The translations under genes were made by a program, and so were the position numbers. This document shows, in pieces, positions 8,212-16,127 of a DNA stretch of 64,000 bases. The notes beneath the pieces were generated by a model. It was not told the DNA's origin. It worked only from the letters and a program-made list of their open reading frames with translations, and did not search any database. Position 1 is the stretch's first letter. Each line of letters starts with the position of its first letter. The DNA comes from Streptomyces albiflavescens. GTDB taxonomy: Bacteria > Actinomycetota > Actinomycetes > Streptomycetales > Streptomycetaceae. The DNA lies in NCBI RefSeq assembly GCF_014645835.1, contig NZ_BMMM01000014.1, positions 167,620 through 231,619 on the forward strand. Direction: 5' to 3'.

Positions 8212-8794
8212 CATAGTAGATCCTCTGGTGGGGCAGATCGCAGCCCGTGTCCGCACCGAACGGGAGCGCCGCCGGTGGACCCTCGCTCAGCTCGCGGAGG
8301 CCTCCGGTGTCTCCCAAGCCATGATCAGCCGGATCGAGCGCGGTGAGAGCAGCCCCACCGCCGTTGTCCTCGGCAAGCTGTCCGCCGCCTTCCAGCTCAG
8401 CGTCGCCTCGTTGCTCGCCCTCGCCGAAGGAACGCAGGACGACACGGGCGGAACCGCAGGAGTGCGTCGCCGGGCCGACGCGACCGAGTGGCGCGACCCC
8501 GACACCGGCTACCGGCGCCGCCAGATCACCGGCCCGCAATTCCCCACCGAGATCGCCGAGATCCGCTTGCCCGCCGGGGCCGGCGTGCCGTATCCGGCCG
8601 CAGCCTTCGCCTTCGTACGACAGGTCGTCTGGGTCCTCGACGGCCACCTGACCTTCCATGAAGGCGACACGGTCCACGAACTCGACGCGGGCGACACCAT
8701 CGAACTCGGAGAGCCCACCCCGCGCATATTCGCCAACACCACCGACGCCGAGTGCCGCTACGCCGTCATCCTCACCCGCGGCGCACAGCCGTGA
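8204..8794 (+). CDS. XRE-family regulator with C-terminal cupin sensor
   Basis: A 196-aa regulator. Residues 7-65 form a helix-turn-helix of the Cro/XRE type (RRRWTLAQLAEASGVSQAMI with ISRIERGESSP). Residues 105-190 form a cupin barrel (G-H-L-T-F-H-E-G-D ... L-D-A-G-D-T-I-E-L-G) that would bind a small ligand. Such proteins usually repress an adjacent transporter or enzyme gene. It is divergent from the GNAT gene with start codons overlapping by 2 bp, and its stop overlaps the GTG start of the downstream MFS gene, so regulator, exporter and acetyltransferase form one likely regulon. The ATG at 8204 is chosen because translation from here gives the standard family N-terminus. Confidence 0.9.
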   Translation: MSNIVDPLVGQIAARVRTERERRRWTLAQLAEASGVSQAMISRIERGESSPTAVVLGKLSAAFQLSVASLLALAEGTQDDTGGTAGVRRRADATEWRDPDTGYRRRQITGPQFPTEIAEIRLPAGAGVPYPAAAFAFVRQVVWVLDGHLTFHEGDTVHELDAGDTIELGEPTPRIFANTTDAECRYAVILTRGAQP

Positions 8795-10005
8795 CCCGCC
8801 CCGCTCCCCGAGGGGGCACGTTCCTGCTCGCCTCCATAGCCGGAACGGCGATCGCGAACAACTACGCCATCCAGCCCGCGCTCGCCGCGGTCGCCGCCGA
8901 CCTGAGCGTCCCTCTCTCCGTGACCAGCCTCGTGCCGACCGCCGCGCTCGTCGGCTGCATGACCGGCTTCGCCCTCCTGCTTCCCCTCACCGACCACCTC
9001 GCCCCCCATCGCCTGGTCACCACACAGCTCACCGCGCTCGCCGCCGGCCTCACCCTCGCCGCGGCCGCACACGGCGCGGTCGTGCTCCTGGCCGCCTACC
9101 TGCTCATCGGCGCAGCCGCCAGTGTCGCGGCCCAGGCCGGCACCATCGCGGCCCGCCACGCCCCGCCCGGGCGCCGCGGAACCGGCGTCGCCATCGTGGC
9201 CGCCGGTATGTCGGCCGGCATCCTGCTCAGCCGCCTGGCCGGAGGAACACTGACCGACCTCCTCGGGTGGCGGCGGATGCTCCTCGTCTTCGCCGCCCTG
9301 GCCCTGCTCGGCGCGATCGCCGCCGCCACGCTTCTGCCCCGGCAACGGCCACACGCCCGCCGCAGTTACCGCGCCACCCTCGCGTCCCTTCCTCCGCTGC
9401 TGCGCCACCACGCGCAATTGCGCCGCGCGGTGGCCACCGGTGGGCTGTGGTACTTCGCCTTCAACCTCATCTGGGTCGCCCTCGCCCTCGCGCTGGCCCA
9501 GCCGCCCCACTCCCTCGGCCCTACCGCCATCGGCCTGTACAGCCTGGCCGGACTCCTCGGCTTCGCCGCACTCCCGTTCACCGGACGCCTCACCGACCGG
9601 TTCACCCCCCACACCGTGATCACCGCCGGCATGCTGGCCGCGGCGGCCGGAACCGTCCTGCTGACCACCGGCCTGCACACCCCGTCGGCGACAGCACTCG
9701 GGCTTGCCCTCTTCGACGCCGGCTGCTTCGCCGCCCAGGCTGCCAACCAGAGCCGCATCATCGCCCTCAACCCCCAACGCTCCGGCAGCCTCAGCAGCGT
9801 CTACCTCGTGCTGTACTTCGCGATCGGCGCCATCGGCACCGCCCTCGCCGGGCCCCTGCTCAACACACTCGGCTGGCAGGGCACCGCCCTCACCGCCCTC
9901 ACCGCGCTGCTCCTCGCTGCCGCGCTCGGATGCACAGGCCCCCGGCAGGCCCGCCGCGAGCCGACCCACGGCACAGACCGTCTCGTCCGGCTTTCGCAGC
10001 ATTGA
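8791..10005 (+). CDS. MFS transporter (12-TM, drug or metabolite exporter)
   Basis: A 404-aa major-facilitator protein with about 12 hydrophobic helices and no soluble domain. The A-like motif between TM2 and TM3 is degenerate (DHLAPHRLV), and motif-C-like Gly/Ala helices follow. The GTG at 8791 overlaps the regulator's TGA as GTGA, so it is co-transcribed and translationally coupled to the XRE-cupin gene. It is probably an efflux pump whose expression responds to the cupin ligand; the substrate is unknown. Confidence 0.85.
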   Translation: MTRPAPRGGTFLLASIAGTAIANNYAIQPALAAVAADLSVPLSVTSLVPTAALVGCMTGFALLLPLTDHLAPHRLVTTQLTALAAGLTLAAAAHGAVVLLAAYLLIGAAASVAAQAGTIAARHAPPGRRGTGVAIVAAGMSAGILLSRLAGGTLTDLLGWRRMLLVFAALALLGAIAAATLLPRQRPHARRSYRATLASLPPLLRHHAQLRRAVATGGLWYFAFNLIWVALALALAQPPHSLGPTAIGLYSLAGLLGFAALPFTGRLTDRFTPHTVITAGMLAAAAGTVLLTTGLHTPSATALGLALFDAGCFAAQAANQSRIIALNPQRSGSLSSVYLVLYFAIGAIGTALAGPLLNTLGWQGTALTALTALLLAAALGCTGPRQARREPTHGTDRLVRLSQH

Positions 10006-10009
10006 ATAG

Positions 10010-10165
10010 CCGGCTTCCTTGGCGTTGGGTGAGACCTGGTCGCGAGGTACGGACCTGGCCGGTCTGGGCTGCCGGCTCGGGGCGACCGTCCAGGATGGCC
10101 TTGAGCCGGCGGCGCTGGAGTTCGTCGAGAGTGTCGGGGTGGCTGAGGATCCAGCCGGATGGCCC
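10010..10165 (-). pseudogene. ISL3-family transposase fragment
   Basis: On the minus strand about 50 residues read like the internal region of ISL3 transposases (WILSHPDTLDELQRRRLKAI, then a Q-V-R-T ... T-Q-R-Q segment). There is no start, catalytic DDE region or end, so this is a dead remnant. It begins just after the MFS gene stop and may have brought downstream rearrangement. Confidence 0.5.
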
Positions 10166-10204
10166 CGATGGCCCCGATGGCCTCTGCCTCGGCGTTCTGT
10201 GTGT

Positions 10205-10507
10205 TCACCTGGCACTGACACAGGGCTTCATGCTCACCCATTGCGAGAGCGTGAGTCGCTTGGCCTGTGCATCACGGGTCGGCCTGCGCCGACCGAGCGG
10301 CTGTCGGTAGGTGTCGCTGGTCAGCTCGTCTCGGAGGAGAGACAGGTGTGCAGCTACGGCCGCCAGGCAGCCGTGCTCGTCCCGGCAGGCGGAGCAGGTT
10401 GCCAGGTGGGCGCCGACCGCACTCGACTCGTCGGGGGTGAGGGCGTTGAGCGCGTGTCCGGCCAGCAGTTCACGGAACGTGCCGCATTCCTGGGATGGGG
10501 CGAACAT
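10205..10507 (-). CDS. Anti-sigma-like zinc-finger (zf-HC2) protein
   Basis: A 100-aa cytosolic protein with the H-x3-C-x2-C zinc-binding helix of zinc-associated anti-sigma factors (AHLATCSACRDEH at about residues 33-45) preceded by the usual Leu-rich helix (LLAGHALNALTPDE). The ATG at 10507 has GAGAGGA upstream. Unlike most of the family it has neither a membrane helix nor a neighbouring ECF sigma-factor gene, so a partner must be elsewhere, or the gene is an orphan left by the rearrangements around it. Confidence 0.75.
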   Translation of the reverse strand: MFAPSQECGTFRELLAGHALNALTPDESSAVGAHLATCSACRDEHGCLAAVAAHLSLLRDELTSDTYRQPLGRRRPTRDAQAKRLTLSQWVSMKPCVSAR

Positions 10508-10881
10508 GGGGATGTCCTCTCTGTTCTGGGTGCCGGCCAAGCGGTCGGCGTGGCCGTGGAGTTCACGATGACTGCGGGGAACGGCAGCAGGATGGTTCCA
10601 GGCAGTGGGGGCTGGGGATGCGGTGAGCGCGATCCGACCGCGGGTTGTCGATCGTCCGCCGCGTTCGGACTTCGCGGGCAGCGGCAGAGCATGTCCTCGG
10701 TCGGGGCCGTCGCTTGCTTCCGGCTCTGCGGCGGACGGCGTAGCGGAAGGCGCGCAGGCCGTGTCGCGGTGGCCGGCGCCGGGGCAATGCCCCGTGCCTC
10801 GCGCTCCACCGAAGCGTTTGGCTGTGCCGCACGGGGGTGCGGTCATTGAATCCGGCTGGTACAGCCCTTTTGCGAGGCCTG
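10508..10881. other. Intergenic stretch, no gene recognised
   Basis: About 370 bp between the zf-HC2 gene and the ABC relic. Open frames here have scrambled codon positions. It presumably carries the zf-HC2 promoter. No repeat or hairpin stands out. Confidence 0.4.
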
Positions 10882-11346
10882 CTACTGCGCTGTTCCGGCG
10901 TCGCGTCGCTTGAGGACCCAGGCGGCGATGCCCAGGAGGGCGGCTGTGTATCCGGCGAAGAGTGACAGGCCTGTCCAGGGGGCCATGGCTTGTCCGGCGT
11001 TGCTGGGCGGGTACAGGTTGATGTGCTGCGCCCAGTTCGTCGGGAGCAGTGCTCCCAGCCCGGGCAGGACGAGGTGGATGCCCGTCAGCGCGGCGGTGGC
11101 TCCGGCAGATCTGCGGATGATGGCGCTCAGGGCGCCGCCGGGTAGTCCGCCCACGGTTAAGGTATGCGGCCCGCAGGTGGTGCTGGTGACCTCAGGGCCG
11201 GCCGACACGCGTTTCAGGCGGCCGATCTTCGAGCACCGCACGCAAACGACGTTGCGGGTCGCGTCCTGGACGAATGCCTCGACCGACGGGCCGGCGATGA
11301 GCCGCCCCCGGCCGTACCTCTGGGTCAGGCGGTGGGCTTCGATCAT
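10882..11346 (-). pseudogene. Collapsed ABC-2 transporter gene (ATPase ends fused to permease tail)
   Basis: The 155-aa frame opens as an ABC ATPase (MIEAHRLTQRYGRGR) after GGAGG, but jumps within about 15 residues to what looks like the C-terminal domain of an ABC-2 ATPase (V-R-C-S-K-I-G-R-L ... H-T-L-T-V-G-G-L-P), losing Walker A, signature and Walker B. It then runs into the last helices of an ABC-2 permease (INLYPPSNAGQAM ... LSLFAGYTAALLGIAAWVLK). At least two internal deletions would leave one open frame, which cannot work as a transporter. It sits downstream of the response regulator, where two-component-controlled ABC transporters are often found. Confidence 0.65.
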
Positions 11347-11495
11347 GGCGAAACCTCCGTTCATGACCTCACCTTCGCCCAGGAACGGCCCCTCGCGCGT
11401 CGTCCCCATGCAGTGATTCCCGGGTACCACGGCCGTGGTATGCGGTGCGTCTGCCTACGGCTGGGGCAGAACGCACCGCATACCGGTGCCTGCCG

Positions 11496-12188
11496 TCACA
11501 TCGATGCTGCTTGGCTCGGTTCCGTCGCCGGGCTGACCAGGCCGCACTGGTAGGCGATGACGACCAGCTGGGCCCGGTCACGGGCGGCCAGCTTGGTCAT
11601 CGCCCGGTTGACGTGGGTCTTGGCGGTCAGCGGACTGACGAACAGGCGCTCGGCGATCTCATCGTTGGACAAGCCCAGTGCAACGAGCCCCATGACATCG
11701 CGTTCCCGTGGTGTCAGGCACTCCAGCCGCTCGTGCACCCCTACGGGGCACGGTTCCGGCAGCGCCAGAAATCGTGTGATCAGCGCTCGGGTGGCCGAGG
11801 GGGAGAGCAGCGCCTCCCCGGCGGCGACCGTGCGGATGGCATCGAGAAGCCCCTCGGGCCGCGCGCCCTTGCCGAGAAAGCCGCTCGCACCCGCGCGCAG
11901 TGCCTCGGCGACGTACTCGTCGTCCTCGAAGGTGGTCAGGATGAGGACCCTCACCCCCGCGAGGTCCTCGGACTCGCCGATCAGCCGTGTCGCAGTGAGG
12001 CCGTCCATCTCAGGCATGCGGATGTCCATCAGGAGCACGTCCGGATGCTGGGCGTGCGCCAGTTCCACTGCCTCGCGGCCGTTGGACGCCTCACCGACGG
12101 TCTCCATGTCGTCAGCAGAGTCGCACAGCATTTTGAAGGTGCCCCGTAGCAGGGCCTGGTCATCGGCGAGCAGTACGCGGATCGTCAT
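11496..12188 (-). CDS. NarL/FixJ-type response regulator
   Basis: A 230-aa regulator. The receiver domain (1-120) has the acidic pair Asp9/Asp10, phospho-acceptor Asp55 (LLMDIRMPEMDG), the Thr in LILTTFEDDEYV and the Lys in GFLGKGARPE. A LuxR-type helix-turn-helix follows at about 152-212 (LTPRERDVMGLVALGLSNDE ... KTHVNR). Its partner histidine kinase lies upstream on the same strand, but a dead TnpB element now separates them by about 670 bp. Because that spacer carries its own IS ends, the regulator may no longer be co-transcribed with the kinase. The natural target was probably the ABC transporter whose remnant lies just downstream. Confidence 0.92.
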   Translation of the reverse strand: MTIRVLLADDQALLRGTFKMLCDSADDMETVGEASNGREAVELAHAQHPDVLLMDIRMPEMDGLTATRLIGESEDLAGVRVLILTTFEDDEYVAEALRAGASGFLGKGARPEGLLDAIRTVAAGEALLSPSATRALITRFLALPEPCPVGVHERLECLTPRERDVMGLVALGLSNDEIAERLFVSPLTAKTHVNRAMTKLAARDRAQLVVIAYQCGLVSPATEPSQAASM

Positions 12189-12202
12189 CTGATTCCTCCG
12201 TG

Positions 12203-12850
12203 GATACTCCGCCTCTCAGGGCGGAGAGGAAACGGACTCCTGCGGAGCAGAACTGCGCATGCCGATCCACCGCCAGGGCGGACAGGCGTCCACGCGCCAA
12301 CTGCGCGCAGGAAGGCGCGGCGGGAGCGGGTCAACGACAACGCGTCGGCGATGCCGACGGCGTGGAAGAAGACCGAGGAGTCGGCCTCCCTCGGCGGGAT
12401 CTCCCCCGCGCCGCTGCAGCAGTGCCTGCGGGCCGCCCGCCGCCATCGGCAAGGGGCGTTCGTCAACTTCTGGGAGAAGCCGGGCACGTACCCGCGCTTT
12501 GCGTCCAGGAGGACGTCCCGCCGCGCTGCCGAGTACACCTCTTCGGCGTTCCGGCGCGGAACGTTGTTCTGTCGCCGACGAAGATGAAGGACTCGCCGGC
12601 CAAGCTGTGCTCCGCCTGCGGCACCCTCACCGAGAAGATGCCGATCAACGTCCGAGAGTGGACGTGCGACGGCCGGACGACCCACGACCGGGACGTGAAT
12701 GCAGCCCGCAACATCAAGGCCGCCGGGCCGGCGGGTTCTGTCTGTGGAGCCGGTGTAAGACCTCAACGCAGCACTCCGGGCGGGCAGTCGGCGGCGAAGC
12801 AGAAAACCTCACAGGGCGAGCCGTGAGAATCCCCGTCGTTCATGAGGGAG
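12203..12850 (+). mobile_element. Decayed IS200/IS605-family element (tnpB relic with both end regions)
   Basis: The left end is marked by a hairpin-like CCGCCTCTCAGGGCGGAGAGG and the right end by AATCCCCGTCGTTCATGAGG, resembling the GAATCCCCGTCC(T)T(C/T)AGGGCGGGGAGG-type right ends of actinomycete IS605 elements. Between them is a broken tnpB. The element lies between the kinase and regulator genes and has no tnpA. Exact ends are estimates. Confidence 0.55.
12300..12826 (+). pseudogene. TnpB (IS605 OrfB) pseudogene, frameshifted and internally deleted
   Basis: An N-terminal portion in one frame (PLQQCLRAARRHRQGAFVNF, then YPRFASRR ... SAEYTSSAF-like) is followed, in another frame, by the C-terminal zinc ribbon (LCSACGTLTEKM ... 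WTCDGRTTHDRDVNAARNIK, four Cys). The central RuvC-like domain is missing, so no RNA-guided nuclease can be made. The 3' flank would once have been the omega-RNA region of the element. Confidence 0.7.
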
Positions 12851-12855
12851 AAAAG

Positions 12856-14187
12856 TCACGCCGATCTCTCCTCGGCGGTGGCGGTGGCGGTGGCGGGCGG
12901 CGCGGTCGGTCCGTCCGGCACCCGGCCACCGGATGGCGCGGTCGGTCCGTCCGGCACCCGGCCACTGGTTGGCGCGGTCGGTCCGTCCGGCACCCGGCCA
13001 CCGGTCGTCGCGCCAGGCCGCAGCGGCAGTTCGGCGGTCACGGTGAAGCCACCCTCGGGGCGCGCCTGCGCGTCCAGTTTTCCCCCAACGCTGGCAGCTC
13101 GCTCGCGCATCCCGATCAGTCCGTGACCGGTGCCCGATTGGGGCTCGTGCGGTGTGCCCCGCCCGTCGTCCTCGACAGTGATCTTCAGCCATTGAGGGCG
13201 ATAGTGCAGGTACAAGCGGGCGTGGTCCGCCCCGGCATGCTTGCGCACATTGGTCAAGGCCTCCTGCACGATGCGGTACGCGGCCAGGTCCACCGCCGGC
13301 GCCAGCTGTTCCGCGATGCCGTGCCGCGTGTGCCTGACGGCCAGGCCGGCACGTTCGAACGACGCCAGTAGGGCCGGTACCTGCGCCATGCCCGGCATGG
13401 GATCGCGCGGCGCTTCCTGATCGCCGGACTGGCGTAACAGGCCCACGGTCACGCGCAGTTCCTCCAGCGCCGACTGGCTGGTGTCCCGGATGTCCTCAAG
13501 AGCGGCAAGCATCTGCTCCGGCCGCCGCTCCACCAAATGGACAGCGACGCCGGCCTGAGCATTGATCAAGGCGATGTGGTGCGCGACGACGTCGTGCAAT
13601 TCGCGCGCGATCCGGACCCGCTCGGCCGCGACCCGTTGCTGTGCCTCCTGCTCACGGGTCCGCTCCGCGTGGTCCGCCCGTTCCTCCACGGCCGCCACAT
13701 ACGCGCGGCGTGAGCGCACCCCGTCCCCGATGGCGGCCGGCAGAGCCGTCCACGCCAGCATCGCCGCGTTGTCCGGGGACAGCCACGATCCCGGGCTGAA
13801 CACCACGGCCGCCCCGATCAACACCGCAGCCGACGCGGACGCCGAGGTCCAGGCCGTGCGCCGGTCGGTCCGCGCGGCCAAGGTGTAGACGGACACTATG
13901 ACCGGACTCGTCACCAGCGGGCTCTCCCGGAACCCGAGGACCTCGAAGACCACCCCGCAGCCGACCGTGACAACCAGTACGCCGAACGGGTGGCGACGAC
14001 GCCACAGCAATGCGGAGCAGCCGATCGCGGCCAGCACCACGGCGGACCACCGCAACGAAACGCGGTGCTCGTGCGGGTCCACGGAGGCGGCCACGACCGC
14101 CAGCACGAACAGGACGGCGAGCCCCAGGGCGTCCAGCGCACCGATCCGGGCCCGCGCTCCGTGCCTGGGATCGTTGATCACTGCCAT
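12856..14187 (-). CDS. Two-component sensor histidine kinase (HisKA_3 type)
   Basis: A 443-aa membrane kinase. It has four to five hydrophobic segments in residues 15-165, a coiled linker, the HisKA_3 dimerisation and phospho-acceptor box (ERVRIARELHDVVAHHIALI) at about 215-235, and a HATPase region with N-box (YRIVQEALTNVRKHAGA), D-D-G-R-G and GLIGMRERA. It autophosphorylates and passes phosphate to the NarL-type regulator downstream. The ATG at 14187 gives the usual N-terminus. The C-terminus carries an odd tail: three tandem 12-residue copies of a G-R-V-P-D-G-P-T-A-P unit from an exact 36-bp DNA repeat, followed by a TATATA run. The tail ends next to the IS605 relic. Confidence 0.9.
   Translation of the reverse strand: MAVINDPRHGARARIGALDALGLAVLFVLAVVAASVDPHEHRVSLRWSAVVLAAIGCSALLWRRRHPFGVLVVTVGCGVVFEVLGFRESPLVTSPVIVSVYTLAARTDRRTAWTSASASAAVLIGAAVVFSPGSWLSPDNAAMLAWTALPAAIGDGVRSRRAYVAAVEERADHAERTREQEAQQRVAAERVRIARELHDVVAHHIALINAQAGVAVHLVERRPEQMLAALEDIRDTSQSALEELRVTVGLLRQSGDQEAPRDPMPGMAQVPALLASFERAGLAVRHTRHGIAEQLAPAVDLAAYRIVQEALTNVRKHAGADHARLYLHYRPQWLKITVEDDGRGTPHEPQSGTGHGLIGMRERAASVGGKLDAQARPEGGFTVTAELPLRPGATTGGRVPDGPTAPTSGRVPDGPTAPSGGRVPDGPTAPPATATATAEERSA
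12899..13006. repeat. 36-bp tandem repeat, 3 copies, inside the kinase gene
   Basis: Three back-to-back units start at 12899, 12935 and 12971, each beginning GGCGCGGTCGGTCCGTCCGG; they differ only near their junctions. The unit is 12 codons, so copy-number change keeps the kinase frame and simply lengthens or shortens its C-terminal tail. Confidence 0.9.
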
Positions 14188-14522
14188 GCCACCACCGTAG
14201 GGTCGATGCCCGGGCTCCGCTGGTTTCGGCGTCCGCCGTGGCGTCGCCGCCCACGCCCTCGATCCCGACAAGGCTGCCCGCCTGTGGCAGCTGTCCACGG
14301 AGCTGCCGGCCCGCTGAGTCAGCCTCCGTCATCGCCGGTCCAGGCATCGCAGGGGGGTGGGCTTGGTGGCACCCGGAAGACAAGTCGGCCCTGCCGCTCG
14401 CTTCTGAGTGCGCTCCAACTCTGCGGCCCCGCCGGGCAGTCGGGGGCGCGAACGCTTCGGAGCGAGCTACTGGGCGGCGTCCGGACAGGCGGCGCCGTGC
14501 CGGCGGCGTTCGGTGCTCGGTG
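14188..14522. other. Intergenic stretch, no gene recognised
   Basis: About 335 bp upstream of the kinase and downstream of the TetR gene. It should contain the kinase promoter. No coding frame with correct codon bias, repeat or RNA gene was seen. Confidence 0.4.
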
Positions 14523-15134
14523 TCAGCGAAGTGTGGTGACGGCAGTGCGGTAGAGGACTTCCTCGGCGCGGTCCCATGACCAGCCGTTCTCGACCACGAG
14601 CGTGCGCCAGCCGGTGGGACCGAACCAGTACCAGAGGAGGTCGGCTGTCTCCTTCACCGAGTGGGAGGGCGGCGGAGCCAGGGTGTGCAGGTGGTCGGCG
14701 GTGGTGTGGAGTGCGTCTCGGTAGGCCGAGGTTGCGCGCTCCCACAGGGCCTCCCCGTTCTCGTGGACGGGCAATGCCTTGCGGATCGCCTCGTGCACCG
14801 CGAACTGCCCCTCGTTGCCCATCCGTGTGCCGTGGGCCAGGGCCTTCAGGACCGACTCGGGTGTCCGCAGGGCGAGCAGGTCCTTCATGGCCGGCTCGTA
14901 ACCGGAGGCGATCACGCCTTGGTCGACGATCCGGTTCAGGATGTCGCTCTTGCTCCCGACGCTCGCGAAGACCGTCTTCGAGGCGACGCCGGCCGCTGAA
15001 GCGATGTCGGCGACGGTCACCCGACCGTAGCCACGCTCGGCGAACAGCTCCGTGGCATGACCGAGGATCAGCGAGCGCGTCCGTGCGGCGGCTTGCTCGC
15101 GCAGCAGGGAGACGTAGCGGCGCTTGGACGGCAT
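14523..15134 (-). CDS. TetR-family transcriptional regulator
   Basis: A 203-aa regulator. Its N-terminal helix-turn-helix (LILGHATELFAERGYGRVTV then ADIASAAGVASKTVFASVGS) spans residues 20-70, and the rest is an all-helical ligand/dimer domain (WYWFGPTGWRTLV near the end). It is divergent from the SnoaL-like gene, the usual arrangement for a local repressor. An in-frame ATG at 15161 is an alternative start; neither has a strong ribosome-binding site. ATGAATTCAT (15152-15161) in the intergenic region is palindromic and may be part of the operator. Confidence 0.88.
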   Translation of the reverse strand: MPSKRRYVSLLREQAAARTRSLILGHATELFAERGYGRVTVADIASAAGVASKTVFASVGSKSDILNRIVDQGVIASGYEPAMKDLLALRTPESVLKALAHGTRMGNEGQFAVHEAIRKALPVHENGEALWERATSAYRDALHTTADHLHTLAPPPSHSVKETADLLWYWFGPTGWRTLVVENGWSWDRAEEVLYRTAVTTLR

Positions 15135-15291
15135 GACGCCATCGTAAGGCCATGAATTCATTAGGCGTGCTATAACCTCAATAGCTGCCGGTCGGCCTCA
15201 CGCTCGGCGTCGGCCACACGCTCGCCGCCTGTCCATCGGACCGGTCGGCGCCACCCCGCAGATCGCACAGCCGTCGAAAGGGATCAACGCA

Positions 15292-15870
15292 ATGGGCATG
15301 GACGCCACAGACCTGGCCCACGGGCTCTTCCAGATCCTCGCGACAGGCGATCCGGCACTGGCCGCCGAGGTGGTCCACGAGGACTTCCGCAACCGCGAAG
15401 CAGCCGTGTCACCCACGGCCTGCGCGCTCCCCGGGCCGGCAGGAGTTCTCGCGTCCGGCGCATGGATGCGCTCCGCCTTCAGCGACCTGAGCTTCCCCGT
15501 CCTCGGCATCGCCCGCAACGACGAGCAGGTCTGGGTGAGGCTTCGCATGCAGGGACGCCACACGGGGCCCTTCGTCCGCTTCCGTGACGGCGCACTCGAC
15601 CAGGCCATACCCCCTACCGGCCGTGACATCGACTTCGAACAGATCCACGTGCTCGACCTCCGCGACGGCAAAGTGGTCGGACACGAAGCAGTGCGCGACG
15701 ACATCGCCATGCTCGGCCAGCTCGGCGTCTTCCCGCCCGCCCCTGACACCGCGCTGCGGATGCTCGCCTGGCGGGTGACCGGAAGAGCCAAGCGCGCCGC
15801 CACCCGCGTGTCGGCACTAGCCGTCGAGGCGGCCGGCGGGCCCCAGGACAACCCGGGACAGACCCGCTGA
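15292..15870 (+). CDS. SnoaL-like / ester-cyclase family protein
   Basis: A 192-aa protein of the NTF2-like SnoaL fold: an N-terminal helix (ATDLAHGLFQILATGDPALA), then E-V-V-H-E-D-F-R-N, a central strand (VWVRLRMQGRHTGPFV) and the IDFEQIHVLDLRDGKVVGHE strand pair typical of this group. Members include polyketide cyclases and many small-molecule isomerases; substrate unknown. GAAAGG lies a good distance before the ATG. Expression is probably controlled by the divergent TetR protein. The C-terminal 40 residues are a basic helix outside the core fold. Confidence 0.85.
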   Translation: MGMDATDLAHGLFQILATGDPALAAEVVHEDFRNREAAVSPTACALPGPAGVLASGAWMRSAFSDLSFPVLGIARNDEQVWVRLRMQGRHTGPFVRFRDGALDQAIPPTGRDIDFEQIHVLDLRDGKVVGHEAVRDDIAMLGQLGVFPPAPDTALRMLAWRVTGRAKRAATRVSALAVEAAGGPQDNPGQTR

Positions 15871-16127
15871 GCCCTAAGCTTCCTTGACGGCCAAGCAGGC
15901 TGCCAGGGCGTCGGTCCCAGACGCACCGACGCGTAGCGGCGCTGCACGCGGGCCAGGGACGGCGACCACGGTGTTCCACAGGTGCGACGACAGCGCGGGG
16001 ACATGTTCACCGCACTGGCCCGCCTCGTCGCCCGCATCGCCGACTGGACCAACAGACCACCGACAACCCGCCGTTGATCGAGCCACTTCCGCGCTCTATG
16101 CACCGCCGCCGCAAGATCTCGTGTCGT
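15871..16127. other. Intergenic, minor coding-like debris
   Basis: About 257 bp between converging genes. A short plus-strand run (MFTALARLVARIADWTN) looks protein-like but has no gene context. No clear terminator hairpin seen. Confidence 0.35.

Noticed and set aside
8758..10221. 487-codon minus-strand frame over the MFS gene
   Set aside because: Gly/Glu-rich, no helices or motifs; the plus strand has a proper 12-helix transporter coupled to its regulator.
12899..13006. 36-bp repeats considered as a CRISPR array
   Set aside because: Units abut directly with no spacers and lie inside the kinase reading frame, codon-phased.
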